The notes under the pieces are model-generated. The model had not been told where the DNA came from. It did no database searches and was given only the letters and a program-made list of their open reading frames with translations. Position numbers and translations under genes: made by a program. Positions 22,625 to 33,724 of a DNA stretch of 64,000 nucleotides are shown here, in pieces (the stretch's first letter is position 1; every line of letters starts with the position of its first letter). The stretch lies in NCBI RefSeq assembly GCF_037893015.1, contig NC_133658.1:145567982-145631981 (forward strand), written 5' to 3'. The stretch comes from Macrotis lagotis. Taxonomy: Eukaryota > Chordata > Mammalia > Peramelemorphia > Peramelidae.

Positions 22625-23719
22625 ATATTTATGTATGCAGTCAAATCCCATAATAGGCATGAATAGATTAAGTTGTCTAGGTTGGGTCCATTAGCACAGA
22701 TATATCAAATAAATACCTTTCTCCTCAGTTTGCTACCACAGCACAAGACAGTGACAGTCTGTCTCTGGTTTGGCCATAGAAGTAATGGAATCAGTTTTTC
22801 CCTCTGTTCTGGGAACAGTTTCCTTTTTTAGTCATTAAACTCATAGAAAGGCTTGATTTTTTTGGAAAAAGAATGAAGAAACTGTTAACTTCTCCATCCT
22901 TTCACCTTGTTGCCAAACTCAAGAATTTTCTACATGACAACTCTTAAAATACTTAAAAGCTATCTTTCAACAATTATCATCCCTGACTGTTCTCTCCAGA
23001 TTCTTTCTTCTTGAAGTTAAGCATCTATCTCTACTTCCTTCAACCAAGTCACATGTAGCATTATTTCAAATGGCCTCATCTTTCTGAATATTTTTGGGGG
23101 GGGGGGCACATTTGTGCTTATTACATCTCACACAAAGAACTCTAATTGCTGGTATTCTGAATATTGATGATAAATCTCAGACTTTGCTTCTTCCTGCCAT
23201 AATCAGTCTTTTGGAAGCAGAATGTTAAAGAGAGGCTTCAAGAAACAGAGCAGGAAGTAACAAATTGGCTATAATATTCCTGTGTGGCAATCACTAAGAA
23301 ATTAACAATGTGGGAGAAGAAGCTAAAAACACTCTGATTACACTGGTATGAAAAGGTGACTGTGAGGCCAGAGAGAAGATTCAAACAGTGCTCTGCCTAA
23401 GCTATACAAATCAAGTACTGATGATCACAAAACATTTGAAATTCTATTCTATTAATTAGCCTTAATTTATGGATGTAAAGGAGTAGGAAAAGATAGCTGG
23501 TCAAGAGGAAAGGATTATTTTACTCTGATAAAATTATGAGTTATATTTAAGTTATATAAGTTTTAAGAACTGCCTTAGTTATGTAGTTTTGAAGTAGGGG
23601 GAATATTGGACAGAAATGTTGTATAATTATTAAGCTGTACCCTCTATTGTGACCATGTATCCTCCCTCCACCCTTCCTTGCCATCCCATTTTCCTCATCT
23701 TCCTACTAAAAAAGCTCAG
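22625..23719. other. RNF170 5' intron, nothing recognised
   Basis: A 13-base poly-G occurs near 23095. No repeat family or exon recognised. Confidence 0.4.
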
Positions 23720-23990
23720 CTTACTCTTCAGTTGAGCAGCTCCTCTGCCTTGGGAGGACAATTCACTCTGGGGGAATGTGATCCCCTATCCTTTTGCCCT
23801 TCTCTATTACTTATCCTGTCTACTACTTGTTGCTTGTCTTGCTGTGAAGCTAGCCCACTATAGGGGAGCATGATTCCCCCACCCCTTTGACATTCTCAAC
23901 TATTTATCTCCTACTTGCTTGTCTTCCTGGGAAGAGGCCCATTCTGGGAATGTGATTCCCCCAAATAACCTCTCACACTCTTAGCTGTCC
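23720..23990 (+). repeat. Degenerate 80-90-bp tandem repeat, about three copies
   Basis: The motif gggaatgtgatccccc (variants gggagcatgattccccc and gggaatgtgattccccc) recurs at about 23772, 23864 and 23946. Each is followed by a pyrimidine-rich stretch with '...actattt/cttatcctgtctactac'. The origin is unclear; it could be part of an LTR. Confidence 0.6.
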
Positions 23991-24032
23991 TTGATGTCCT
24001 CACCAGCTCAGGTTGCGGCCATTCTTTCTTCT

Positions 24033-24962
24033 TAACATATTTCCCTAAATAAGCCCCAACATGATTTTTCAGAATGCTTGTAATATAAGCCTTACCCTAA
24101 AAATAAGCCCCAGAGTGTCAGCCATATGGACACATTTAGTACGTTCATTGTAACAAATGATAAATGTATTGAATTATAAAATAATAATATTAATATGTAA
24201 TTAAATAGAAATGATTGACATTAATACTTAAGCATTTGTAAATAGCCAAGCAGGTGCTTTTGGACTAGAGGTAAACACCAATGTAAACAGACTAACTTGA
24301 AATTTACTGCTGAATGACCAATTGGAGTATAGACACAATGCATAAATAAAACACTTTTTAAAGTCTAGATGGAAAGAAAGCCCCACTTCTAAACATCACT
24401 AAAGGAGAAAGATAAGCATGAATGTCTTTCAGGCATTTATGTTCTTGAAATTGAAAAAAGCCTGATGCACACAAGCAATTATAAGAAAGCAGGTCAATTT
24501 AAGGCTACTACTTGTTTTGTAAGGTGGCCACAGAGTTGGCTAGTCTGGGATTCAGCTGGCATCTAGTTAAAGACATGAACATCCTTGAAGAAAGAAGAAT
24601 AGATTGCATAATGATTCCCAAAGGAAGACTGCCTATCTCTAGACTCTTGATATTGCAATAAAGAAGCAATTCTAGGATCATTTGAGCATGGAAATTAATG
24701 ACAAACTTGAAAGAATAGAGAGAAATCAGCATGGAAACTTTGGGGTTTAGAGAGTTATACCAATGTTCTAAAAGAAGATGACATGACTGTATTTGAATAA
24801 ATGTAGGTTTTTATACATGAATAAATGTAGATTGTTGTACATGAAATAAAACAAACAAAAAAAAAAAAACCACAGACATTGCCTGAAAATCAGCCCTAAT
24901 GCATCTTTTGAAGCAAAAAATTAATATAAGATCTAGTCTTATTTTGGGGGAAATACAGTAAT
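24033..24962. mobile_element. DNA-transposon remnant with inverted ends (Tc1/mariner-like)
   Basis: The left end, (ta)acatatttccctaaataagcccc, is the inverted partner of the right end, gtcttattttgggggaaatacag(ta). Both outer ends abut a TA. Subterminal segments (ttcagaatgcttgtaatataagcc on the left, cagccctaatgcatcttttg on the right) match a pattern common in vertebrate non-autonomous DNA transposons. No intact transposase frame exists. The superfamily assignment rests on the TA dinucleotides alone. Confidence 0.55.
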
Positions 24963-25689
24963 TCTTCTACTTCTATGGAGAACTCATTATCTTGCTGCTT
25001 CTCCAAAGAACTTAACATGTGAACTTTTTGTAGTAGATTTTGGGTCATTAGTGCCACCTGTGAATTAAAGTCTAAGCCTTTCTTTCTTACCTCCCTGAGT
25101 CAGAGAGTGTGATGAATTCTTCACAAAAGGAACCTATATCTATCCTTAAACCCCTCCTCCAAAGCCCATTTTCCATCTTTCCCAATGATGATCAGGAAAA
25201 AAAAAATATATTCTTAGGGACACCAATGAGTAGGAAGACTCACTGGAAAACTGCTAGTTCTGTCTCTAAGACTGGTTCATATAGTTCAGAACTCTTTGCA
25301 AACCCTCAAACAGGGAACTCTTTACCAGTCTACATTTATTTCTTTTCCAAAGGAAAAATGGAAGACAGGAAGAATGTAGATATTACACACCCCCACCCAA
25401 GGAAAAGCTATGTTATCAAAATTCTGAGATATGAGGAGAGGCTTGGAAATCACTTAACAAGTAACATCAGAAAATGAACACTATAGGTAATCTATACTTT
25501 ATTTCAAGTGGAAAAATAGAAAATTGTTAAATTTCCTGAACGAGATAGCAGTTATAAGAATGACAAAAGAAGAAAGCACAAGACACACCCTAAGGGAAAT
25601 GGAATTTGTAAAATTAAATAGCAACCTAAATAATATTTTACATTCATGAGTTATCTTTTAGTGAAATAAAAATTCATTAATAATATCTT
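24963..25689. other. RNF170 5' intron, nothing recognised
   Basis: Contains a 122-codon plus-strand open frame (25109-25477) with no recognisable domain, flanking splice sites or repeat. Probably chance. Confidence 0.4.
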
Positions 25690-25734
25690 TACCAGGTAAA
25701 TATGTCTATTGAAGAACATGGGAACATAAGATTT

Positions 25735-25862
25735 TGAGCTGAGGGAGACCTTAAAGATGATCTAGCTAGTCTAGTCTTTTCACAAATGAAGAAACTGAAG
25801 CTCAACAAAGTAAACTAACTTATTCAAGTTCATACAGTTAGTAAACTGATCATTACAAGTCA
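25735..25862 (-). mobile_element. MIR-like relic, reverse
   Basis: 'aagattttgagctgagggagaccttaaagatgatct...aaatgaagaaactgaagctcaac' is an old mammalian interspersed pattern. A similar start is seen at 27345-27415. Confidence 0.4.
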
Positions 25863-25867
25863 AGTCA

Positions 25868-26010
25868 AGCTAATAAATATTTATTAAGCACTTACTTATA
25901 TACTAAGCACTGAGCCAAGTGCTTCAGAGACAAAGGAGGTAAAAGAAAATCTCCACTCTCAAGGAGTTTAGTCTAATGGAGGAAAGAAGGTAAATAACTA
26001 TGTAAAACCA

Positions 26011-26056
<46 letters not shown>

Positions 26057-26880
26057 TAAAGTGAAGAAAATTAAAAGATGTAAGGCATTAGCATTAAAGG
26101 GGGAGGCACCAAGAAAGACTTATTGCAAAAGGTGAGGCTTTAGGCTGGGACTTGAAGGAAGCCTGGAGATGGAGATAGCATTCCAGATATGGAGACAATA
26201 AGCAAAAATCCAATGACCTTGGAAATGGAGTATTTTATGTGAGCAATAGCAAGGAGGTCAGTGTAAATGGATTACAGAGTATCTTGCGAGACCAAGGTGT
26301 AAGAAGACTGGAGGAAAAAGGGTCCAGGTTTTGAAGTTAAATGCTAGAGAATTTTATATTTGATCTTGAATAAAATAGGGATCCTCTAGTGTTTATTGAA
26401 TAAGGAATGACGTGGACTTTAAAAAGACAAATGGAGAATGAAATGGTTTGGAGGAGACCAGAGGCAGGATATCCAACTAATGGGCTACTGGTCTATCTCA
26501 GGATGGTAAAAGTGTGAGAGGAGAGGAGGGGGATATATACAAGAGATGTTACAAAAACTGATAGAATTTGGCAAGTGATTGAATATTATGAGCGAGAGAG
26601 GAATCAAGATGACACCTAGATGATAAGGTACAATTGTGCTTGGAACAATGGTGGTGTCTTCAAATAGTAAAAGAAAAGTTAGGAAGTGGAGAGGGATTTT
26701 GAGAAAAGATAATGAGTTTCATTTTGGTCATATTGACCAAATGACTTTAGATGGGACAACGGATTTAAGATGTTCAATGGGCAGCTGGAGATGTAAGTCT
26801 GGAGGATAGGAAAGACAACAGGGCAGGTTAAGTAAATCTAATAATCATTGTCACCTTTATTAGGGGAATCCACGAAATTG
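25868..26880 (-). mobile_element. L2 LINE, reverse orientation
   Basis: The 3' end lies at 25868 (aagctaataaatatttattaagcac). The antisense ORF continues to the right with 'gctttaggctgggacttgaaggaagcc', 'ccagaggcaggatatccaac' and 'ggcagctggagatgtaag'. An (AC)n tract lies inside. Confidence 0.85.
26013..26054 (+). repeat. (AC)n microsatellite
   Basis: 21 AC units, uninterrupted, within the L2. Confidence 0.95.
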
Positions 26881-27545
26881 CCACAACAGGAAAATTATTC
26901 CGTTTAAAAAAAAGACAGATAAATATAAAATAGATCAAAGGAAGTTTTATATAAAGCAATATTCTGATTCATCAGAAGTTACTGAAAGGCTTTATATATG
27001 TATTATGACATTTAGACAAATGTCCTAATTGGAGAAACTGATCTAATCTCAAAACATCAATTCAAAAGAAGAGTCAAATTAATTTGGAAGGGAACACAGT
27101 AACAAACACACCTTACAAAAACTGAGGGAAGAGTACAAAGCTAACTTCAGCTTTATAGGAGCTGATGAAAATGGTATGTTTCCATCAAAATTCCTAGCAC
27201 TAAGAGTACTAAATATATTGGATCCAAGATGCCAAAATCTATATCCTCCTCACTTTATCAAACCTAATTGTGTTAGGTGGGAAAGTCCATTTATCATTTC
27301 TCAGAACTGGAGGGGTAAGACCGAAGTGTATCTTTGAATGTACTGATAGTGAAATCATAGGATTATAAAATTTAGAACTTGAGGGGACCTTGCAAATCGT
27401 CTAGTTTCTGATATCTAGAGAAAGAAAGAATTTTCCTTTTCCTGAGTAGGACTATTTATAATCCTGCTGCTAAAGTTCCCTTCTTATGTACATAATAGAT
27501 AACTATAGAAGAAATGGTAATGTCAGTTGAAATATGCCAGGTCTC
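26881..27545. other. RNF170 5' intron, nothing recognised
   Basis: No repeat or exon recognised apart from a short MIR-like start near 27345. Confidence 0.4.
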
Positions 27546-28486
27546 CTGTAGAAAAGGGGTCAAAGGATATGAACAGGCAGCTTTCAAAAGAAAAAAAATT
27601 CAACAATCATATAAAAATGTTTTAAATCACTGATAATAAAATTAATGCAATTAAAATAACTCTTGGGTTTCTTCTCACATCCAAATTGGCAAAAAGATGA
27701 AAATGGTCAATGCTGGAAACATGGTGGAAACATAGATATATTCATGTACTGCTGGTGGAGCAATAAAACTGCTCAAATCATTCTTCAGGAAAACTTTCGA
27801 AATATATTAAAATATATAAAAAACCATATACAAATAAAAATATATATCTCTTGATCAAGAGATACTACAGGGGTGGCTAGGTGGCGCAGTGGATAGAGCA
27901 CCAGCCCTGGAGTCAGGAGTGCCTGAGTTCAAAGCCGGCCTCAGACACTTACCAATTACCTAGCTGTATGGTCTTGGGCAAGCCACTTAACCCCATTTGC
28001 CTTGCAAAAACCTAAAAAAAAAACAAAAAAGATACTACTAATAGACTTATATTCCCAGGGAAGTCAAAGATAGAAGCAAGGTCCTATATATTGCAGCATT
28101 TTTTGTAACAGCAAAGAACAAGAAAGAATGTAGGTATCTATCAAACATAGAATGACTGAATTAGTTGAATTATAAATATAAGAGACAATTATTATGCCAC
28201 ATGGAACAACATATACAAAAAAAAATCAAAGAAATTTAGGATCACTTATATAAATTGTTGCAGAACAAAATGAGGAGAACCAGAAGAATAATTTATACAA
28301 TGCTGACAATAATGGAAAGGAAAAATTGAATTAGAACTTTGACCAATATAATGACTAATTATCACTTCAGAGGACTTCTAGTGAAGGATATTCCTTGTCT
28401 TTCATCAAAGAGGCACTGGAATACAAGAGTGGGAATGAAGGATATAATATCATATGTGGATAATATGTTGGGTTTTGTGGGGAATG
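27546..28486 (+). mobile_element. Old L1 ORF2 C-terminus/3' end, split by a SINE
   Basis: 'gggtcaaaggatatgaacaggcagctttc', 'atgtactgctggtggagcaataaaac' and 'aatgaggagaaccagaagaata' follow the L1 ORF2 C-terminus and 3' end. Degenerate. A SINE lies at 27869-28029. Confidence 0.75.
27869..28029 (+). mobile_element. tRNA-derived SINE with 9-bp TSD
   Basis: Full-length. agatactac occurs at 27860-27868 and 28030-28038, inside the L1. Confidence 0.95.
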
Positions 28487-28805
28487 GCTTAAAATGAGTT
28501 TTATTTTAGTCAACCTACATGACATATTTTTAAAAAACAATGCTTCCACTCCAAATAAGCCAGGGCAAAAATAAATAAATAAAGCTCAGCAGAACATCAG
28601 TCCAGGTTTTCCAAGTCCTGGTATTATATGAGAATACAAAAAACAGTCAATAATGAAGACAAGGTAATTCAAAAAAATTAGCTGAATTTGTGAACATCTC
28701 TCCATTTGTAAGCCACCCTCAAAGAAAATCATAAATGGGATTATACCAATAGAGTCATTATGACATCTAGATTCATGTTTTTACCTATAAAGAACTTTTT
28801 AGTTG

Positions 28806-28912
28806 TTTTTTTTTGGTAAGGCTTGCCCAAGGTCACACAGCTAGGTAATTATTATGTGTCTGAGACCACATTTGAACTCAGGTCCTCCTGACTCCACCAC
28901 CTAGCTGCCCCT
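28806..28912 (-). mobile_element. Truncated tRNA-derived SINE in the TPT1 retrocopy
   Basis: 'ggtaaggcttgcccaaggtcacacagc...ccacctagctgcccc', lacking part of the 3' tail and the A-box side. Weak flanking duplication (gaactttttagtt / gaattgatagtt). Confidence 0.85.
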
Positions 28913-29048
28913 GAATTGATAGTTTTAAAAAATTAATAAAGATATGTTAGATGTTCTACAGCTCCTATCATAAAAGGTTTTATTATATCTAGCTTGTATT
29001 CTTCAAGTCTGCCTTTTGATTTCATTTAGTCTTTGATGTACTTTTTTT

Positions 29049-29219
29049 TTTTAACAGCTAAGCATTTTTTTTTAGGTTTTTTTGCAAGGCAAATAGGGTT
29101 AAGTGGCTTGCCCAAGACCACACAGCTAGGTAATTATTAAGTGTCTGAGACTGGATTTAACCCAGGTACTTCTGACTCCAGGGCCAGTGCTCCATCCAAT
29201 GCACCACCTAGCCGCCCCC
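29049..29219 (-). mobile_element. tRNA-derived SINE in the TPT1 retrocopy
   Basis: Inverted SINE with a long T-rich tail. tttgatgtacttttt flanks both sides (before 29049 and from 29221), showing insertion after the TPT1 retrocopy formed. Confidence 0.93.
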
Positions 29220-29769
29220 ATTTGATGTACTTTTTGCAAGACTCTTTTGTGAAGCTAGTTTCTAACAGAAGATGGTTGATTATCATGTCAACTCCAGTGA
29301 TTATGGTAGCATCTGCTCCTTTAGCCTCAGGACCTTCGGCAGAGACATTTCAACTGATAAGTGAATCATCAATGTTATCTTCTGTTCTACTGACCACCTG
29401 CCCCTTCATTTCCAGGACAGCCTGTTCACAATCTCTCAGATCATGTAGATGAAGAACATCTCATCATGGCTGATGAGGTCTTGGTAGCTGATCCAGACAG
29501 CAGCAGGAGGAAGAAGGAGGTTGCAACCTGGAACTAGTTCAGTGTGAGCAAGATGAAACCAGAGCAGTGCAAAAGAATAGCTATGTTGGTTTGTTGTTTA
29601 ACTCTACTTGTTCATTGCAAGTCAGTTCATTTGGGGAGTGGGGGAATAGTCATTAGAAAATAACAGTCATGTTTTTTTAAAAAGACCAATAATTAAACAT
29701 TTTTAAATTTACTATCTCTCCCACTTTATATTACCTGAATAGAACTAAATATTTCACATCAAGCTGAAA

Positions 29770-30235
29770 AGTATCAAACTATCTATGGCTGCCTATATCC
29801 TAAAAGATCAAATATAAAATTCATTTAGCTTATAAAGTCCTCCAAAACCTGACCCATTCCTAGCTTTCCAGTGTTTTTAAACTTTTCACACTTATCTCTT
29901 GCCTCACCCCTAACTGTAACCCTCTTTCCTCCCATCCCCCCAAATCCTGCCCTTGCTGCTCCTCAAACTACAGACTTTAGGAATCTTTCACTGGTTGTCC
30001 TCTATATCAAGGACTCTTTCCCTCGTGGCTTCCTTCAAGTCTCAATTAAGGAGACATTTCTGCAATAAACTTTTTCTGATTCCTGTAATAAGAGTGCATT
30101 AAATGTAATCTTATTTGTAAAGTTGTTAGCACAGTGTCTGGTGCAGAGGAGGCGCTGAATGTATGCTTTTCCCTTCCTCCTGTCACTAGAGCTTCCCCTC
30201 TGTCCACAGTTGTTTGCATGTGAAACTTAACAAAT
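29770..30235 (+). mobile_element. L2 3' end
   Basis: 'ctatggctgcctatatcctaaaagatcaaatataaaattc', 'cctccaaaacctgac' and 'gttagcacagtgtctggtgcagaggaggcgctgaatg' mark the L2 3' portion. Confidence 0.75.
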
Positions 30236-30236
30236 G

Positions 30237-30441
30237 CTAGGTGACTGAATCTGGAGTCAGGAGTACTCGAGTTCAAATCTGAGCTCAGACACTACTAGGT
30301 AAGTCCCTTAACCCTCTTTGCCTCAGGTCCTCAGCTATAAAATGAGCTGGAGAAGTAAACAGTAAATCACTCCAGTATTTTTTGCCAAGAAAAGCCCAAA
30401 TGGGATCAAGAAGAGTTAGACAAAACTAAATAACAACAAAA
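30237..30441 (+). mobile_element. MAR1-type SINE
   Basis: tRNA-like start, B-box-like gttcaaatc, then the MAR1 tail 'aatcactccagtattttttgccaagaaaagcccaaatggg...gaagagttagacaaaact' and AAC repeats. Confidence 0.85.
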
Positions 30442-30464
30442 ATACATTTAGGTCCCAAAAAGCT

Positions 30465-32290
30465 TTAATAGCTTAAAAATGCACTAAGACTTTTGGGATA
30501 TCCTATATAAAAGTAAATATGTTTGGCAGTGATAACATTAAAGGGACTGGGTTTATTTATAGCAGATAGCATGAAAGGTGAACTCTGAAGGAAGCTAGGG
30601 ATTCTTAGGTGGAGGTGAGACCGTAGAAAAGATTCCAGGAAAGGGGGAAGGGCTGTGCAAAGAGGATAGGGAATATTATCTATGCAACATAGTAAATAAG
30701 TTATTTTTAACTTGAATGTAGAAGCCATGAAAGAGAGTAATATATAATAAATCTAAAAAAGGAAGACTGAAGTCAAATGCAAAGGGTTTTAAATGCTACA
30801 GAAGAATTTGTGTTTTATCTTAAAGGCAACAATAAGAAATCATTGATATTTTTTGAGCAAGGGAGTGATGTGGTCACATTTCCTTTATTAATTTTAACTT
30901 GGTGGCTATATGAAGGATGGACAGAAAGCAAGGACAGACACTAAGCAAGAAAATGAATTAAAAGGTTACTACAATAGGTGAGGGATGATGATGACTATAG
31001 TGGGGAGGCTGTGTAGTGGAGAGAAGGCAATAGATTAAAGAAATGTCATAGACTTGGTAACTGATTAGATATGGAGGATAAAAAGAGAGTGAAGATACAA
31101 GGTGGTGTCTAAAGGTGCAAATCTGAAAAGACAGAAATAGGGATGTTAGAGTGGATGAGTTGGAGAAGAAGATAATGAGTTTTGTCTTGGACATTCTAAG
31201 TTTGAGATGCATGTGTGAAATCCCATTCAAAATGTCCTAATGGTAGTTGATGATGTAAGGTTAGAAGTTAGGAGAATGCCATGGGTTGGATACATAGGTC
31301 TGGAAGTCATCTGCACAAAGATGATAACTCAAGGTGAAGTACAATATCAACGTTTGTGAAATTCCTGTAAAGAAAGGGGTCCCCAACATCCTTCTGGGCC
31401 ATGAGAAATTCCATAGAAATACAAATTTGGATAGGTGCCTTTGGGTCTGAAAATAATCAGATTAAGACCCAAGTACTTGACCCTGGGGGTCACGGATATA
31501 CCATAAAATTGTTTGAAGATTCACAAAGCACCCTTGTCAGCCTAATTATCCTGCTATATCTGTTAAATTCCAGGACTGCCTCCCCCTTCCCCAGGTGCAG
31601 CTGGAATAATAAGATAGTAAATTCCTCAAACCTGTAGGAAGCCCATGAATATGTGACTCCCTCCATCTCAGGAAATATGTGCAAACAAAGACGCTGACCC
31701 TTTCTGTCTATAGGTAACCCCATATTTATATATGATAAGACCCTCTCTGTATCCTGCTTGCTCTCAGTATCTCCCCCCACCTCAAAACACTATAAAAACC
31801 CTATTCCCTTGAACAAGCAGATACTGTCTGATTTGGGTACTCTTCATCCCCAGGCTCTCCCCAGGAAATAAAGATCTCCAGACTTATCAACTCCTGATCT
31901 CTGTCTTGCTCTTTGGGTTCAGCAAAGGAAGACTTCAGAGAGTTTACAAGGAAAAGCAAATGACTTAAGTAAGATCCTTGGAATATCTACATGGTTTGAG
32001 GGCAGGACATGGAAATTATTTCAGCAAAGAAAACTGAGTTGTAGTTAGACAGGGAGGAGCCCCCCAAAAAAGCAATCTCACAAAAAATCTAGAGAGGAAG
32101 AAATATCTAGGACAAAGACATGGTAAACTATAACTAATGCTATGCTGAGTTCAAAAATGACTATTAGATTTGACAATTAAGTGATCAATGATAACTTTGG
32201 AGAAAGTAATTTGGGTTGAGAAATAATCAACCAATAAATATTTATTAAGGCTTATGATGTTCCAGGTAGCAAATGTCAGAAGTCAGATTA
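30465..32290 (-). mobile_element. L2 LINE, reverse, interrupted by a solo LTR
   Basis: Antisense L2: 'gaagccatgaaagagag', 'gcaagggagtgatgtggtcac', 'ggtgagggatgatgatg', 'gataatgagttttgtcttgg'. After the LTR it continues: 'tgacaattaagtgatcaatgataactttggagaaag'. Part of the 3' end may belong to a second copy (32230-32290). Confidence 0.75.
31335..31924 (+). mobile_element. Solo LTR (gammaretrovirus-like ERV)
   Basis: The 590-bp element ends '...ctctttgggttcagCA', has a TATA box (tataaaaacc, 31791-31800) and a downstream AATAAA (31867-31872), with promoter-to-R/U5 spacing typical of an LTR. aagg flanks both sides (31331-31334 and 31925-31928), the 4-bp duplication size of gamma-type elements. 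The start is less certain than the end, because the first bases could still be L2. No internal viral genes remain beside it. Confidence 0.65.
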
Positions 32291-32299
32291 CAAGGGATA

Positions 32300-33135
32300 G
32301 AGAAGTGAATTTTTCCTTATCTTGCCTTTTTTTCCAATGCCAAGGATAAAATAAAAACATTACAGGAAAAAGATTCAACTCCAGAAGCAAAATTACTTAA
32401 CTGAGGTTATGAATATGGAACAAATGCTATAATTTTGCAAAGTTAAAAAAATACTACTGTTATTACTTATATTTTTGCAAATAGGAAAATTTCATATTCA
32501 CCAATGAATATGTGATAGGTTTGTGATTACATTTCTTATTTCTCTCTCCTTTGAGGTATAGTACTTGTTAAATTAAACTAAACTGGTCATTGTATGAAAT
32601 AAATGACATAAATACTTAAGTGATCTCCATATACTTACAACTTTACGATTTGCTTCATTACACAAACATAAGATGATATACAGAACCAGGACAGAAGAGG
32701 TGCTGATAGCTAAGTACTAGATGGAAGAATCACTGAAAAATGCTTATTAAAATTACTGACAGTATATATTGTCTAGGAAGAAAGGGAAGTGAATGGCTGC
32801 TGGGCTTGTTCTTAGCTCCAGGAATGCCAATGAACTGAGAATTACTGGGGAAGTGTTGGAGATCTACCAGCAGATCTTGATCAGCTAGTTGTGGGCTCCT
32901 GTATTACAAGTACTGCAAGTATTGTATGCAAGAGAGAGAGAAGAAGGACCGAAACAATATTGGGGGTAGGGGGGAGGATGTCATGTATTATCATCTCTCT
33001 TACTTTGGAAAGACTTTCTGGAGGAGATGGGGTCAAATTTAGATATATTTTGTAAGAAACTCAGTAAAATTAATTAAATGATTAAGCATGGAGAAAAATT
33101 AAAAATTTACTACAAATATTTAGTGCATTAGAAGC
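32300..33135. other. RNF170 5' intron, nothing recognised
   Basis: Unique AT-rich sequence. No exon or repeat recognised. Confidence 0.4.
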
Positions 33136-33150
33136 TGAAGATATGGTTTT

Positions 33151-33301
33151 TGTTTTGTTTTGTTTTTGCAAGGCAAACGGTGTTAAGTGGCCAAGGCCAC
33201 ACAGCTAGGTAATTGTTATTAAGTGTCTGAGGCTGGATTTGAACTTAGGTACTCCTGACTCCAGGGCCAGTGCTCTATCCACTGGGCCACCTAGCTGCCC
33301 T
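33151..33301 (-). mobile_element. tRNA-derived SINE with 15-bp TSD
   Basis: tgaagatatggtttt occurs at 33136-33150 and 33302-33316. Full-length inverted copy with a short deletion at 'ttaagtggccaaggcc'. Confidence 0.95.
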
Positions 33302-33419
33302 TGAAGATATGGTTTTAATATTGATTCTGAAAGTTTCCAAAAATCTAAAGTTTTAATTCTCTACCTTTTTTCCAGTGAGATCTTATTTAGAAAGGAAATT
33401 CTTTTTTGCTTGCCCTACA

Positions 33420-33660
33420 TAGGCAGTTAGGTGGCCCAGTGAATAAAGGGCTGACCTAGAGTCAGAAGACCAGAGTTCAAATCTAAGCTTAAGCACTGAG
33501 TAACTGGATGTGAACCTAAGCAAGTCACTTAACCTGTTTTTCACAATTCCATCTCTCTACAAAAAGAGCTAGAGAAGAAAATGGAAAACCACTCCAGAGA
33601 ATTCCAAATGTTGGGGGAAGAGTCAGATTAGACTGAAAAAATGATACAATAACAAAGACA
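33420..33660 (+). mobile_element. MAR1-type SINE
   Basis: 'gcagttaggtggcccagtgaataaagg...gttcaaatc' then the MAR1 tail 'gaaaatggaaaaccactccag...gaagagtcagattagactgaaaaaatg'. Confidence 0.85.
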
Positions 33661-33690
33661 AGGCTAAAATAAGAACTGAGTCTTTATTAC

Positions 33691-33722
33691 CTATTATTAT
33701 TATTATATTATTATTATTATAG
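33691..33722 (+). repeat. (TTA)n microsatellite
   Basis: About ten ATT/TTA units, one interruption. Confidence 0.9.
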
Positions 33723-33724
33723 CT

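Larger units (their letters stand above)
28487..29525 (-). pseudogene. TPT1P: Processed TPT1 (TCTP) pseudogene with two SINE insertions
   Basis: TPT1 encodes translationally controlled tumour protein. Reading the minus strand from 29495, residues resemble ISYQDLISHDEMF, then SRTEDNIDDSL, then SAEGPEA and [19 protein letters not shown], the TCTP order, without introns. It continues left of a SINE with YIKD-MKS-KGRLEE and IKPFMIGAVEH, and after a second SINE with FFIGKNMN and PFMIFFEGGLQMERC. The 3' UTR is also recognisable ('taccaggacttgg', 'ttatttggagtgg', 'catgtcatgtaggttg'), ending near an AATAAA at about 28495. The start codon is TGG, several stops and frameshifts are present, and two SINEs (28806-28912, 29049-29219) break the frame. 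It is a dead retrocopy in the presumed RNF170 5' intron. Confidence 0.93.

Noticed and set aside
25109..25477. 122-codon plus-strand frame as an exon or small gene
   Set aside because: No recognisable domain, biased composition or splice context. The length is compatible with chance.
31335..31924. Complete endogenous retrovirus
   Set aside because: Only one LTR is present. Flanking DNA is L2 on both sides, with no internal viral genes.
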